Assembly: GCA_036924835.1 (NCBI GenBank)
Contig: JBAGRR010000001.1
Span: 1,736,001-1,800,000, forward strand
DNA from: Nitrobacteraceae bacterium AZCC 1564
GTDB lineage: Bacteria; Pseudomonadota; Alphaproteobacteria; Rhizobiales; Xanthobacteraceae
Length of the DNA: 64,000 bases
Direction of reading: 5' to 3'
Shown: one piece after another, positions 33,602 to 43,015 of the stretch
Layout of the letters: every line of letters starts with the position of its first letter
Position numbering within the stretch: position 1 is the stretch's first letter
The notes under the pieces: generated by a model
What the model was told of the DNA's origin: nothing
Seen by the model: only the letters and a program-made list of their open reading frames with translations
Databases searched by the model: none
Position numbers and translations under genes: made by a program

Positions 33602-35341
33602 TTATTTCTTCTTCACCACGCTTTGCGGATTGAGATTGCCGATGCGGCCGCTTTCGCTGCCGGCGGTCGGATCAATCACCGCGTTGATGAGGGTCGGCTT
33701 GCGCGAGTCCATAGCGGCGTCGACGGCCCGCTTCAGTTCGTCCGGCGTCGTCACATTGACGCCGATCCCTCCGAATGCCTCCATCATCTTGTCGTAGCGC
33801 GAGTCCTTGACGAACACTGTCGTCGCAGGATCGGAGCCGCCGCCTGTGTTGACGTCGGTGCCGCGATAGATGCCGTTATTGTTGAAGATGACGATACAGA
33901 CCGGCAGGTTGTACCGGCAGATCGTCTCGACCTCCATGCCCGAGAAGCCAAAGGCGCTGTCGCCTTCAACCGCAAGCACGGACTTGCCCGTCTCAATGGC
34001 AGCGGCGACCGCGAAGCCCATGCCGATACCCATCACGCCCCAGGTGCCGACGTCGAGACGCTTGCGCGGCTGATACATATCGATGACGCCACGCGCGAGG
34101 TCGAGCGTGTTAGCGCCTTCGTTGACGAGAATGGCGTCCGGGCGCTCTTTGATGACGGTGCGCAGCGCACCGAGTGCACCATGGAAATCCATCGGAGCCG
34201 AATTCTTCATCAGCTTCGGCGCCATCTTGGCGATATTTTCTTCGCGCTTCGCCTTGACGGCGTTGGTCCAATCGGATGGCGCGGCAATCCACTTGTCACC
34301 CATGCCTTCCAAAAGAGCCGACACGCAGGAGCCGATATCACCGACGACCGGAGCAACGATCTCGACGTTGCTGTCCATTTCCTTCGGTTCGATATCAATC
34401 TGGATGAACTTCTTCGGTGCATCGCCCCAGGTCTTGCCCTTGCCGTGCGACAGGAGCCAGTTCAGGCGTGCGCCAATCAGCATCACAACGTCGGAGTCTT
34501 TCAACACGGTCGAACGTGCCGCGCCTGCGCACTGTGGGTGGGTGTCAGGCAGAAGTCCCTTGGCCATGCTCATCGGCAGGAACGGAACGCCACTCTTTTC
34601 GACGAACGCGCGGATTGCGTCGTCCGCCTGTGCGTAAGACGCCCCCTTGCCGAGGATGATCAACGGACGCTTCGCGCTCTTCAAAACGTCGAGGGCTCGT
34701 TCGACTGCGGCTGGCGCCGGAATTTGCGCCGGCGCAGCGTCGATCACCTTGACCAGCGACTTCGCGCCGGCATCGGCATTCAGCACCTGAGAGAAGAGCT
34801 TGGCCGGCAGGTCGAGATACACACCGCCTGGACGTCCGGACACGGCAGCCCGGATCGCGCGCGCCACACCGATGCCAATGTCCGCCGCATGCAACACGCG
34901 GAACGCCGCCTTACAGAGCGGCTTGGCGATCGCCAGTTGATCCATTTCCTCATAATCGCCCTGCTGCAGGTCGACGATCTCGCGCTCGGAAGAACCGCTG
35001 ATCAGGATCATCGGGAAACAGTTGGTGGTGGCGTTGGCAAGGGCCGTCAGACCATTGAGAAAACCGGGAGCCGAAACCGTGAGACAGATGCCGGGTTTCT
35101 TCGTCAGGAAGCCCGCGATAGCTGCCGCATTACCTGCATTCTGTTCATGCCGGAACGAGATGACGCGAATGCCTGCAGCCTGAGCCATGCGGCCGAAATC
35201 AGTGATCGGAATACCGGGCACGCCATAGATCGTGTCGACACCGTTGAGCTTCAACGCATCGATGATCAGATGAAAGCCATCCGTCAATTCCTGCTGGTCG
35301 TTCGCGCCTGAGGTCTCTGGCTTATTTGCCGTCGTCAGCAT
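33602..35341 (-). CDS. oxc: Oxalyl-CoA decarboxylase
   Basis: 579 residues from ATG 35341 ([12 protein letters not shown]), GGGAGG 8 nt upstream; a longer in-frame start overlaps gntR and is unlikely. TPP-dependent enzyme that makes formyl-CoA and CO2 from oxalyl-CoA. Catalytic Glu66 in [17 protein letters not shown]-Mg motif [20 protein letters not shown]...[11 protein letters not shown]-terminal [14 protein letters not shown] matches Oxc rather than acetolactate synthase. Between gntR and frc on one strand, as in other oxalotrophs. Confidence 0.95.
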   Translation of the reverse strand: MLTTANKPETSGANDQQELTDGFHLIIDALKLNGVDTIYGVPGIPITDFGRMAQAAGIRVISFRHEQNAGNAAAIAGFLTKKPGICLTVSAPGFLNGLTALANATTNCFPMILISGSSEREIVDLQQGDYEEMDQLAIAKPLCKAAFRVLHAADIGIGVARAIRAAVSGRPGGVYLDLPAKLFSQVLNADAGAKSLVKVIDAAPAQIPAPAAVERALDVLKSAKRPLIILGKGASYAQADDAIRAFVEKSGVPFLPMSMAKGLLPDTHPQCAGAARSTVLKDSDVVMLIGARLNWLLSHGKGKTWGDAPKKFIQIDIEPKEMDSNVEIVAPVVGDIGSCVSALLEGMGDKWIAAPSDWTNAVKAKREENIAKMAPKLMKNSAPMDFHGALGALRTVIKERPDAILVNEGANTLDLARGVIDMYQPRKRLDVGTWGVMGIGMGFAVAAAIETGKSVLAVEGDSAFGFSGMEVETICRYNLPVCIVIFNNNGIYRGTDVNTGGGSDPATTVFVKDSRYDKMMEAFGGIGVNVTTPDELKRAVDAAMDSRKPTLINAVIDPTAGSESGRIGNLNPQSVVKKK

Positions 35342-35375
35342 CAATGGCCTCCCTGATCCTTTTTTTGATGTTGGT

Positions 35376-36101
35376 CTAACCGAATATTTCCTGGCCATGC
35401 GTCTCGACATAAGTCGCAAGCCCAAGCGTGTGATCACGCGCGAGCTTTTCTGCAAGCTCAGTGTTGCGTTCTTCAAGCGCTTCAATGATCGCCATGTGCT
35501 CAGACAACGACGTCGACATTCGCTCCTCGCGCCCGATGGTCAGTTGCCGATAGCCGCGCACGTGCAGAAGGATATCGTTGGTCATATCCACCAGAACCTG
35601 CGACTCGCTCAGCGAAATCAACGCCTGGTGAAACGCAATATTCGCTTTCGAATACTCCGCGATATGATCCTGCGGCAGGCGATCCTTGTTGAAGTCTTTA
35701 AAGAAGGTTCGTAGCGCTGAAATATCTTTCTTGCGCGCGGTCGTGGTGATGAGCCGTGCCGCCATGCTTTCCAGCGCAGCCCATGCACGGATCATATCGA
35801 CGACTTCTGTCTTGGTTTTGCGCACAACAACGATGCCGCGGCGTGGCACGGTTTTCACAAAGCCATCCTGCTCGAGCATCGCGATGGCTTCGCGGATCGG
35901 TGTGCGGCTGACACCCAGATGCTCGGACAAAGCGCGCTCATCGAGCATCACAGGTTCAGGACTTGCGTAGATGTCCATCTTGAGAATGGCATCCTTCAAA
36001 GCCTCATAGGCCTTGTTCTTGAAACTGGCTTCAGGCGCAATCCGGACGATTGCGATATCGGTGTCGGTCAGCGGCGCCTTCGATATTTTCTGTGTAGCCA
36101 T
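35376..36101 (-). CDS. GntR (FadR/FCD subfamily) transcription regulator of the oxalate locus
   Basis: 241 residues. Winged HTH about residues 28-95 ([24 protein letters not shown]) and FCD ligand-binding domain about 105-235 ([15 protein letters not shown], ...FHQALI..., [12 protein letters not shown] with metal-ligand His residues). FCD regulators bind an organic acid and usually repress. Two dyads of the regulon flank its promoter side (36159-36177, 36239-36257) and the other five lie in front of neighbouring operons, so it probably controls its own gene and the whole locus. Confidence 0.88.
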   Translation of the reverse strand: MATQKISKAPLTDTDIAIVRIAPEASFKNKAYEALKDAILKMDIYASPEPVMLDERALSEHLGVSRTPIREAIAMLEQDGFVKTVPRRGIVVVRKTKTEVVDMIRAWAALESMAARLITTTARKKDISALRTFFKDFNKDRLPQDHIAEYSKANIAFHQALISLSESQVLVDMTNDILLHVRGYRQLTIGREERMSTSLSEHMAIIEALEERNTELAEKLARDHTLGLATYVETHGQEIFG

Positions 36102-36158
36102 GAATCATCTCCCCTCTTTAGAGAGGCCGTAATACCACGGTGGGTAAGCCTTATGTAC

Positions 36159-36177
36159 TTGGCATGCCAGATGCCAC
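36159..36177. promoter_or_regulatory. Operator f before gntR-oxc-frc
   Basis: TTGGCAT-GCCAG-ATGCCAC, one mismatch from a perfect inverted repeat. About 58-76 bp upstream of the gntR ATG; autoregulation is likely. Confidence 0.75.
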
Positions 36178-36223
36178 CATGTCAAGTTGACGTGTATTGA
36201 CGGGCGGAGCTCAATTAACCCGC

Positions 36224-36229
36224 TTGACA
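36224..36229 (+). promoter_or_regulatory. Candidate -35 box before the acyl-CoA synthetase gene
   Basis: TTGACA on the plus strand, 10 bp before operator g. No clear TATAAT follows at the usual 17-bp spacing, which falls within operator g; a regulator bound there would block the promoter. Confidence 0.35.
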
Positions 36230-36238
36230 TTTTTGTTC

Positions 36239-36257
36239 TTGGCATACCAAATGCCAA
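36239..36257. promoter_or_regulatory. Operator g before the acyl-CoA synthetase gene
   Basis: TTGGCAT-ACCAA-ATGCCAA, a perfect 7-bp inverted repeat with N5 spacer. It lies 80 bp from operator f, in the divergent control region of gntR and the synthetase gene (start 36449). Confidence 0.85.
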
Positions 36258-36448
36258 GGTCGGTCATACCGCCTGCACCGAACTTGTCTAGGCTTCATGA
36301 TGGCTTTGATCGAACGGTTGGCTGAGCCGAATCCGTCAACGGTCACGCGTTGATAGAGAATCAGAACGTGGAACTAAAGCGCGCGAGTAAGCTGTCCTGA
36401 ATCTCGTGCGCGATCCAGGCTTAAAAAGGGACGTGACAGGAGGAAGCA

Positions 36449-38617
36449 ATGGCTCATTCACAGGACGCAGCTCGCAAAGTCGATTTCAGTGCACAGGCGA
36501 AAAGCGAGGTTCGCAAGATTCTCGACGCCGTGAAGGCCGACGGCCGCACCAGTCTCACCGCCCCCGAAGGCAAGCTGGTTTGCGACGCATACAACATTCC
36601 GGTTCCAAAGGAAGGTTTGGCAAAGTCCGCCGCCGAGGCCGCGAAGATCGCGACCGGCATGGGCTTCCCGGTGGTAATGAAGATTGTCTCGCCAGACATT
36701 CTCCACAAGACTGAAGCCGGCGGCGTGATCGTCGGCGTGAAGACCGCGGCTGACGCTGAGAAGGCTTACGACACCATTCTCGCGAATGCGAAGAAGTATA
36801 AGGCTGACGCCAAGATCGAAGGTATTCAGGTCCAGCAGATGCTGCAGGGCGGCACCGAAGTCATCGTCGGCTCGATCACCGACGGATCGTTCGGCAAGCT
36901 GGTCGCCTTCGGCCTTGGCGGCGTGCTGGTGGAAGTCCTCAAGGACGTCACCTTCCGCATGGCTCCTGCGACCCGCGATGACGCGTTCTCGATGCTCGAT
37001 GGGATCCAGGCCCACGAAATGCTGCGCGGTGTCCGCGGCGGCGATCCGGTGGACCGGAACGCCCTCGCCGACATCATCGTCAACGTTTCTCAGCTCGTCA
37101 GCGATTTCCCTGAAATCGTCGAACTCGATCTCAATCCGGTTTTCGCAACAAAGAAGGATGCGATCGCCGCTGACGTCCGCATCGTCGTCGACTTCGATTA
37201 CAAGCCGCGCCCCGCGCCGCGCTCGAACGAAGAAATCGTCACCGCGATGAATCGCATCATGCAACCGAAAGCCGTCGCCGTGATCGGCGCATCGGCGGAA
37301 GCCGGCAAGATCGGCAACTCGGTCATGAAGAATCTCATTAATGGCGGCTACAAGGGCCAGATCTACCCGATCCATCCCAAGGCTGACGAGATCATGGGCA
37401 TCAAGGCCTATAAGAGCGTCAAGGACGTGCCGGGTGTCATCGACACCGCTGTCTTCGCGATTCCAGCCAAGTTTGTTGCAGCTGCTCTTGCTGAATGCGG
37501 CGAGAAGCAAATTCCTGGCGCGGTGCTTATCCCTTCGGGATTCGCTGAAGCAGGCGAGCCAAAGCTTCAGGAAGAGATTGTCGAGGTCGGCAAGAAGTAC
37601 AACATCCGCCTGATGGGGCCGAACATCTACGGCTTCTATTATACTCCGGCCAATCTCTGCGCTACCTTCTGCACAGCTTATGACGTGAAGGGCCATGCGG
37701 CGTTGTCGTCTCAGTCGGGCGGCATCGGCATGGCGATCATCGGGTTCTCGCGTTCGGCCAAGATGGGCGTGTCTGCGATCGTCGGCCTCGGCAACAAGTC
37801 GGACATCGATGAGGATGATCTGCTCGCCTTCTTCGAGCAGGATCCAAATACGACGATCATCGCGCAGCACTGCGAAGACCTGAAGGATGGCCGCGCCTTT
37901 GCAGAAGCCGCCAAGCGCGTCTCCAAGAAGAAGCCGGTCGTCGTCCTCAAGGCCGGCCGCACATCGGCAGGCGCCAAGGCAGCTTCGTCACACACCGGCG
38001 CACTCGCCGGTAACGACAAGATCTACGAGGACGTGTTCAAGCAATCAGGCGTGATCCGCGCCCGGTCGCTGCGTCAGTTGCTCGAATTCGCTCGCGGCAT
38101 CCCTGTGCTGCCGACGCCGAAGGGCGAAAACGTTCTGATCATCACCGGCGCCGGCGGATCGGGCGTGCTCCTGTCCGACGCAGTGGTTGACAACGGCCTA
38201 TCGCTGATGGCGATGCCACCGGATCTCGACGCCGCGTTCCGCAAGTTCATCCCGCCATTCGGCGCGGCAGGCAATCCGGTCGACATCACCGGTGGCGAAC
38301 CGCCGATCACTTATGTGAACACCGTCAAGCTCGGCCTCTCGGATGATCGTATTCACTCCCTGATCCTCGGCTACTGGCACACCATCGTCACTCCGCCGAT
38401 GGTGTTCGCCAAGAACATGGTCGAAGTGAAGAAGGAGATGGAAGCGAAAGGCATCAGCAAGCCGATGGTCGCTTCACTGGCGGGCGACGTCGAAGTCGAG
38501 GAAGCCGCCGAATATCTCTACCAGAACGGCATCCCGGCTTATGCCTACTCCACCGAGCTTCCGGTCGAAGTGCTCGGTGCGAAGTACAAGTGGGCACGCG
38601 GCGCGGGCCTCCTCTAA
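36449..38617 (+). CDS. NDP-forming acyl-CoA synthetase (fused, ATP-grasp first)
   Basis: 722 residues, RBS AGGAGG. The ATP-grasp (beta-type) domain is first (residues about 15-235: GFPVVMKIVSPDILHKTEAGG, LGGVLVEVLKDVTFR, LDLNPVF), then the CoA-binding domain (QPKAVAVIGASAEAGKIGNSV, about 270-360) and the ligase domain with phospho-His515 (ASSHTGALAGND). Most fused acetyl-CoA synthetases (ADP-forming) of bacteria have the opposite order. Substrate is not stated by the sequence; divergent from gntR-oxc-frc with operator g, so activation of oxalate, formate or a related acid with ATP is plausible. Followed by palindromes G and H. Confidence 0.88.
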   Translation: MAHSQDAARKVDFSAQAKSEVRKILDAVKADGRTSLTAPEGKLVCDAYNIPVPKEGLAKSAAEAAKIATGMGFPVVMKIVSPDILHKTEAGGVIVGVKTAADAEKAYDTILANAKKYKADAKIEGIQVQQMLQGGTEVIVGSITDGSFGKLVAFGLGGVLVEVLKDVTFRMAPATRDDAFSMLDGIQAHEMLRGVRGGDPVDRNALADIIVNVSQLVSDFPEIVELDLNPVFATKKDAIAADVRIVVDFDYKPRPAPRSNEEIVTAMNRIMQPKAVAVIGASAEAGKIGNSVMKNLINGGYKGQIYPIHPKADEIMGIKAYKSVKDVPGVIDTAVFAIPAKFVAAALAECGEKQIPGAVLIPSGFAEAGEPKLQEEIVEVGKKYNIRLMGPNIYGFYYTPANLCATFCTAYDVKGHAALSSQSGGIGMAIIGFSRSAKMGVSAIVGLGNKSDIDEDDLLAFFEQDPNTTIIAQHCEDLKDGRAFAEAAKRVSKKKPVVVLKAGRTSAGAKAASSHTGALAGNDKIYEDVFKQSGVIRARSLRQLLEFARGIPVLPTPKGENVLIITGAGGSGVLLSDAVVDNGLSLMAMPPDLDAAFRKFIPPFGAAGNPVDITGGEPPITYVNTVKLGLSDDRIHSLILGYWHTIVTPPMVFAKNMVEVKKEMEAKGISKPMVASLAGDVEVEEAAEYLYQNGIPAYAYSTELPVEVLGAKYKWARGAGLL

Positions 38618-38643
38618 GCTACAGTGCAAATGCCGCCCCGGGC

Positions 38644-38719
38644 CTAGCGTCCTGAATCCGAAGTTCGCCTCATGATGCAGCGCACCTCGTAGCGAACTTC
38701 GGATTCGAAAGGACACTAG
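38644..38719. repeat. Palindrome G (type 1)
   Basis: CTAGCGTCCTGAATCCG/AAGTTCGCC and GCGAACTTCGGATTCG/AAAGGACACTAG; loop TCATGATGCAGCG... Extra 3 nt on the right arm. It lies 26 bp after the synthetase stop. Confidence 0.9.
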
Positions 38720-38731
38720 CAACCTATCATT

Positions 38732-38809
38732 CTAGTGTGGTTCAGGTTCAGAAGTTCGCTTAAAGGACTCGCCGAGAAAATGAAGCGAACTTCTGAACCA
38801 CCACATTAG
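38732..38809. repeat. Palindrome H (type 2)
   Basis: CTAGTGTGGTTCAGGTTCAG/AAGTTCGCT and AGCGAACTTCTGAACC/ACCACATTAG, loop TAAAGGACTCG... Extra 3 nt on the left arm. A 12-bp A/T-rich linker joins it to G. The pair G-H resembles C-D. Confidence 0.9.
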
Positions 38810-38900
38810 GGGCGGCATCTTTCAATTTTGAACATTGTCTACAGGCCAGACACGTCGGCGCAAAGCGACCTTCATACCGCATTGATGGGAGTAGGTAGCG

Positions 38901-39746
38901 ATGAAGAAAGATGCGATCAGACGGAAGAACGTCACACCACGCTCCGCGACAGAAGGCGACAGCGAGACAAAAGACGGCGGCGTCCAATCCGTCGACCGCG
39001 CGCTGCTCTTGATCGAGACGCTTGCGGAGGACGACGACGGTTACAGGCTAACAGATCTAGCGATCCGGACTGGCCTCTCCCCCTCCACTATTCACAGGCT
39101 GCTCACGACGCTCGAGAACCGACGCTTTGTGCAGTTCGATCGAGAACAGTCGACTTGGCACATCGGCGCAAAGAGCTTTGCAGTCGGCGCGACATTCGCT
39201 CGCCGCCGCAATTTCGTGACCCAGGCGATGCCGTTCCTTCGGAGGCTTCGCGACGAAACCCGAGAAACGGCCAACCTCGCCGCTGTCGACGAAGGCGCCA
39301 TGGTAATTTTGACGCGCGTCGAGAGCCGGGAGATCATGCGCTCGGTGACGAAGGTTGGCGGCCGCGTTCCGATGGTTGCCTCCGGGCTAGGTAAGGCGCT
39401 GCTTTCCGCATATTCGGAGGAAGATGTCTTCGCCGTCATCCGACGTGAGGGCATGCCGAAATTGACATCGAAATCGATCGTGCGAGCGGGCGAGCTCTGC
39501 AAATCGCTGCACGATATCCGTGAGCGCGGCTATTCGGTCGATGATGAGGAAGCGCAAATCGGTCTGCGCTGCGTATCAGCCGTTGTTTATGATGACCGCA
39601 GCGAGCCTCTCGCGGCGATTTCCGTTTCTGGCAAAGCGTCCCGCGTTCCCGACGATCGCCTGCCGGTTCTTGGACAATTCGTGCGGCAGATCGCAGACGA
39701 ACTGACCACGGCGCTTGGCGGGGTGATGCCTGCTGCGACGAAGTGA
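38901..39746 (+). CDS. IclR-family transcription regulator
   Basis: 281 residues. HTH region near residues 48-72 (LTDLAIRTGLSPSTIHRLLTTLENR), and IclR effector domain (VDEGAMVILTRVES, VPMVASGLGKALLSAYSEEDV, IRERGYSVDDEEAQIGLRCVSAVVYD). IclR proteins often control glyoxylate genes (AllR type); the glyoxylate carboligase gene follows 230 bp downstream on the same strand, so it is a likely target. GGGAG precedes the ATG by about 10 nt. Confidence 0.9.
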   Translation: MKKDAIRRKNVTPRSATEGDSETKDGGVQSVDRALLLIETLAEDDDGYRLTDLAIRTGLSPSTIHRLLTTLENRRFVQFDREQSTWHIGAKSFAVGATFARRRNFVTQAMPFLRRLRDETRETANLAAVDEGAMVILTRVESREIMRSVTKVGGRVPMVASGLGKALLSAYSEEDVFAVIRREGMPKLTSKSIVRAGELCKSLHDIRERGYSVDDEEAQIGLRCVSAVVYDDRSEPLAAISVSGKASRVPDDRLPVLGQFVRQIADELTTALGGVMPAATK

Positions 39747-39978
39747 TTTTCGGCAACTGTTCAAAACACTCCCGATTCATGATCGGAAGGTGGCCCATTC
39801 GCGCCACCGCTCCTTGCGGCAGCGTGATAAACTTTCAAATCGGAAACGATCTATACAGTTGATAATGCGTGTATTTCGCAGTTCGTGCCGCATCGTGAGA
39901 AACAAATAGGCGCGCGTTGAGACTGCAGAAGCGGTCTGTGATGCTCAAGCTCCGGAAACCAAACTGTCGGAGCGTGAC

Positions 39979-41778
39979 ATGGCAAAGATGCGGGCAATCG
40001 ATGCAGCCGTGCGAATTCTGGAAAAAGAAGGCGTTGTATGTGCCTTCGGAGTTCCAGGCGCTGCGATCAATCCTCTCTACTCCGCGCTGAAGAAGCGCGG
40101 ATCAATCAACCACATTCTCGCGCGTCACGTCGAAGGCGCGTCGCACATGGCGGAAGGCTATACGCGCGCCAAGGCAGGCAACATCGGCGTCTGCATTGGC
40201 ACCTCGGGTCCAGCTGGCACCGACATGATCACAGGCCTTTATTCGGCAATCGCGGATTCGATCCCCATCCTGTGCATCACTGGGCAAGCGCCCCGTGCGC
40301 GGATCTACAAGGAAGACTTTCAGGCGGTCGACATCGAGGCGATCGCAAAGCCCGTCACCAAATGGGCTGTGACCGTGCGCGAACCCGCGCTGGTGCCGCG
40401 CGTATTCAGCCAAGCCTTTCACGTGATGCGGTCGAGCCGGCCTGGTCCGGTGCTGATTGATTTGCCGCTCGATGTGCAGCTCGCTGAAATTGAATTCGAC
40501 GACGAAACTTACGAACCACTTCCCGTTTATAAGCCGGCGGCGACCCGCAAGCAGATCGAGAAGGCGCTCGAGATGCTCAACGCCGCTGAGCGCCCACTCA
40601 TCGTTGCGGGTGGTGGGGTTATCAATGCCGATGCGTCCGACCTTCTCGTGGCGTTTGCCGAGACCGTCAATGTTCCTGTGGTGCCGACGCTGATGGGCTG
40701 GGGCGCGATCCCGGACGATCATGTTCTGATGGCCGGAATGGTCGGCCTTCAGACCAGCCACCGCTACGGCAACGCAACCATGCTCGAATCTGACTTCGTA
40801 CTCGGCATCGGCAACCGCTGGGCAAACCGGCATACCGGTTCAATCGAGACCTACACCAAGGGCCGTACCTTTGTGCATGTCGACATTGAACCCACACAAA
40901 TTGGGCGTGTTTTCAATCCTGATTTCGGTATCGTTTCCGATGCGAAAGCCGCGCTTGAATTGTTCGTTGCCGTTGCGAAGGAATGGCGCAAGGCCGGCAA
41001 GCTGAAAGAGCGGCAGGCGTGGCCTGCAGCCTGTCACGACCGCAAGCGGACGATGCTACGCAAGAGCCACTTCGATAACGTGCCGATCAAGCCGCAGCGC
41101 GTGTATGAGGAAATGAGCAAGGCCTTCGGCCGCGACACCTGTTATGTCAGCGTCATCGGGCTCTCACAGATTGCTGGCGCGCAATTCCTTGGGGTCTACA
41201 AGCCGCGCCACTGGATCAATGCAGGGCAAGCCGGCCCCCTCGGTTGGACATTGCCTGCCGCTTTGGGCGTGCGTGCCGCCGACCCCGATCGCCAGATCGT
41301 CGCGCTCTCCGGCGACTACGATTTCCAATTCCTCATAGAAGAACTCGCTGTCGGCGCGCAATTCAAGCTGCCCTACATCCATGTCGTCGTGAACAACTCG
41401 TATCTCGGTTTGATCCGGCAAGCGCAGCGCGGTTTCGACATGGACTATCACGTACAGCTCTCATTTGAGAACATCAATGCACCGGAAATCGGTGTCTATG
41501 GCGTCGATCACGTAAAAGTCGCCGAGGGGCTGGGCTGCAAGGCAATTCGGGTGACAGATCCGAAGGATGCTCAAGCTGCCTTCGCCAAGGCGCGCGAGTT
41601 GATGATCGAACACAGCGTCCCTGTCGTGGTGGAATTCATTCTGGAACGCGTCACCAACATCGCGATGGGGACAGAGATCGATAACATCGTCGAATTTGAA
41701 GAAGTTCTCGATCTACCGCTCGACGACGCTCCGACCAGTCCGACGGCGCCATCGCGCGGCAAGCTCCTGCCCGCATGA
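39979..41778 (+). CDS. gcl: Glyoxylate carboligase (tartronate-semialdehyde synthase)
   Basis: 599 residues. Condenses two glyoxylate to tartronate semialdehyde + CO2, with TPP, Mg and FAD. It matches the E. coli protein nearly throughout ([95 protein letters not shown]). Val51 replaces the usual catalytic Glu, a Gcl hallmark. It is followed after palindromes by hyi; the semialdehyde reductase glxR is not in the window. Confidence 0.96.
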   Translation: MAKMRAIDAAVRILEKEGVVCAFGVPGAAINPLYSALKKRGSINHILARHVEGASHMAEGYTRAKAGNIGVCIGTSGPAGTDMITGLYSAIADSIPILCITGQAPRARIYKEDFQAVDIEAIAKPVTKWAVTVREPALVPRVFSQAFHVMRSSRPGPVLIDLPLDVQLAEIEFDDETYEPLPVYKPAATRKQIEKALEMLNAAERPLIVAGGGVINADASDLLVAFAETVNVPVVPTLMGWGAIPDDHVLMAGMVGLQTSHRYGNATMLESDFVLGIGNRWANRHTGSIETYTKGRTFVHVDIEPTQIGRVFNPDFGIVSDAKAALELFVAVAKEWRKAGKLKERQAWPAACHDRKRTMLRKSHFDNVPIKPQRVYEEMSKAFGRDTCYVSVIGLSQIAGAQFLGVYKPRHWINAGQAGPLGWTLPAALGVRAADPDRQIVALSGDYDFQFLIEELAVGAQFKLPYIHVVVNNSYLGLIRQAQRGFDMDYHVQLSFENINAPEIGVYGVDHVKVAEGLGCKAIRVTDPKDAQAAFAKARELMIEHSVPVVVEFILERVTNIAMGTEIDNIVEFEEVLDLPLDDAPTSPTAPSRGKLLPA

Positions 41779-41808
41779 CTTACGACACCGGCAACAGACC
41801 AAGGACGT

Positions 41809-41886
41809 CTAGTGTGGTGGTTCAGAAGTCCGCCCGATTTTACCTGCGAGTTTTTCCAGCGAACTTCTGAACCTGAACCACACGAG
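41809..41886. repeat. Palindrome I (type 2)
   Basis: CTAGTGTGGTGGTTCAG/AAGTCCGC and GCGAACTTCTGAACC/TGAACCACACGAG. Three extra bases on the right arm; loop is the reverse complement type of D and H. 30 bp after the gcl stop. Its end GAG is shared with J. Confidence 0.9.
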
Positions 41887-41959
41887 TGCCGTGGATTTGA
41901 AGTTCTTCCGAGTGAAGCCGCAAGCGCAATGAAGAACTTCAAATCCAAAAGCGGCACTC
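41884..41959. repeat. Palindrome J (type 3)
   Basis: GAGTGCCGTGGATTTG/AAGTTCTTC and GAAGAACTTCAAATCC/AAAAGCGGCACTC. The inner TTCGC is TTCTTC here and the outer CTA is lost, otherwise the same design; 3 extra nt (AAA) on the right arm. A 14-bp linker AAATCATAGGCTTG follows. Confidence 0.9.
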
Positions 41960-41973
41960 AAATCATAGGCTTG

Positions 41974-42048
41974 CTAGTGTCCCTTTGATTCCGAAGTTCG
42001 CATCAGAGCAAGCTACAAGCCCGTGCGAACTTCGGAATCGGGACACTC
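41974..42048. repeat. Palindrome K (type 1)
   Basis: CTAGTGTCCCTTTGATTCCG/AAGTTCGCA and TGCGAACTTCGGAATC/GGGACACTC. Three extra nt (TTT) on the left arm. Linker AAATCATAGATTCA follows. Confidence 0.9.
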
Positions 42049-42062
42049 AAATCATAGATTCA

Positions 42063-42138
42063 CCAGTGTCCTCCCGAATCCAAAGTCCGCCAGGGAGCGC
42101 GCTGCACGATGAGGCGGACTTTGGATTCGGGACACCAG
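42063..42138. repeat. Palindrome L (type 1)
   Basis: CCAGTGTCCTCCCGAATCC/AAAGTCCGCC and GGCGGACTTTGGATTC/GGGACACCAG. It ends 2 bp before the GTG start of hyi and supplies GGGACA at Shine-Dalgarno distance. Confidence 0.9.
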
Positions 42139-42140
42139 TC

Positions 42141-42926
42141 GTGCTCAAGTTCGCCGCAAATCTCACCATGCTCTTCAACGAATTACCATTTCTCGACCGC
42201 TTCGCCGCGGCCAAGGCGGCCGGATTTAGCGGCGTCGAATACCTCTTCCCCTATGAATTCGACAAAGCGGTGCTGGCGGAGAGGCTTCAGCAGCATGGAC
42301 TGACGCAGGTATTGCACAACCTGCCTGCCGGCAATTGGAGCGCGGGCGAGCGTGGAATCGCCATTCTTCCTGATCGTGTGAAAGAATTTCGTGATGGCGT
42401 CAAGCACGCCATCGATTACGCAAAAGCGCTCGACTGCCGGCAGTTAAATTGTCTCGTTGGTATCGCGCCTGAGGGCGCTGATTCTGCAGAACTGCACGCG
42501 ACGCTGATCGGAAATCTTCGTTTCGCGGCAGAGAATCTGGCCAAGCAGAAGATCAGATTACTGATCGAACCCATCAACACCCGCGATATTCCCGGTTTCT
42601 TCCTCACGGGCACAGAGCAGGCCACTCAGATCATTTCGGAAGTCAAATCAGCTAATCTCTTTATTCAATACGATATCTATCACATGCAAATCATGGAGGG
42701 CGATCTTGCTCCGACCGTGAAGAAGCATCTCGATCACATCGCGCACATTCAAATCGCGGATAATCCAGGCCGTCACGAACCTGGCACAGGCGAGATCAAC
42801 TATCCGTTCTTGTTTCAATATCTCGATGAGATCGGATATCGCGGCTGGATAGGCTGTGAATACAAGCCCAAGGCTACGACCTCAGAAGGCCTTGGATGGT
42901 ACGAGCGACAGACCGTAGGCGCATAA
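42141..42926 (+). CDS. hyi: Hydroxypyruvate isomerase
   Basis: 261 residues, full length for Hyi, from GTG 42141: VLKFAANLTMLFNELPFLDRF matches the usual N-terminus MxRFAANLSMLF. The frame is open further upstream through the palindrome, but those residues do not belong to the family. TIM-barrel xylose-isomerase-like motifs: RLLIEPINTRDIPGFFL (metal Glu), QYDIYHMQIMEGD, IQIADNPGRHEPGTGEINYPFLF, GWIGCEYKPKATTSEGLGW. Interconverts hydroxypyruvate and tartronate semialdehyde after Gcl. The normal RBS is replaced by the arm of palindrome L. A decayed duplicate follows. Confidence 0.93.
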   Translation: MLKFAANLTMLFNELPFLDRFAAAKAAGFSGVEYLFPYEFDKAVLAERLQQHGLTQVLHNLPAGNWSAGERGIAILPDRVKEFRDGVKHAIDYAKALDCRQLNCLVGIAPEGADSAELHATLIGNLRFAAENLAKQKIRLLIEPINTRDIPGFFLTGTEQATQIISEVKSANLFIQYDIYHMQIMEGDLAPTVKKHLDHIAHIQIADNPGRHEPGTGEINYPFLFQYLDEIGYRGWIGCEYKPKATTSEGLGWYERQTVGA

Positions 42927-42955
42927 GTCCACGCCCATAGCCGCTTTTCAGTTCA

Positions 42956-42977
42956 CCCTTTAAAACGCTTTAAAGGG
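42956..42977. repeat. Hairpin after hyi
   Basis: CCCTTTAAA-ACGC-TTTAAAGGG, 9-bp stem. No T run follows; it may stall or cleave rather than terminate. The decayed hyi copy carries a degenerate version. Confidence 0.5.
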
Positions 42978-43015
42978 CGGGCTCCGCCAACTCACTTGGC
43001 CGGCCCTTCTGTGAT

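Noticed and set aside
33623-35311. 562-codon open frame antisense to oxc
   Set aside because: Same reason: shadow of a strongly biased coding gene; the composition is typical of antisense frames.
36458-37870. 470-codon open frame antisense to the acyl-CoA synthetase
   Set aside because: Shadow of the real gene, which has clear domains and a good ribosome site.
39979-41778. Possibility that the TPP enzyme at 40 kb is Xsc, which would complete the sulfoacetate pathway
   Set aside because: The sequence matches glyoxylate carboligase along its full length, including Val51, and hyi follows it.
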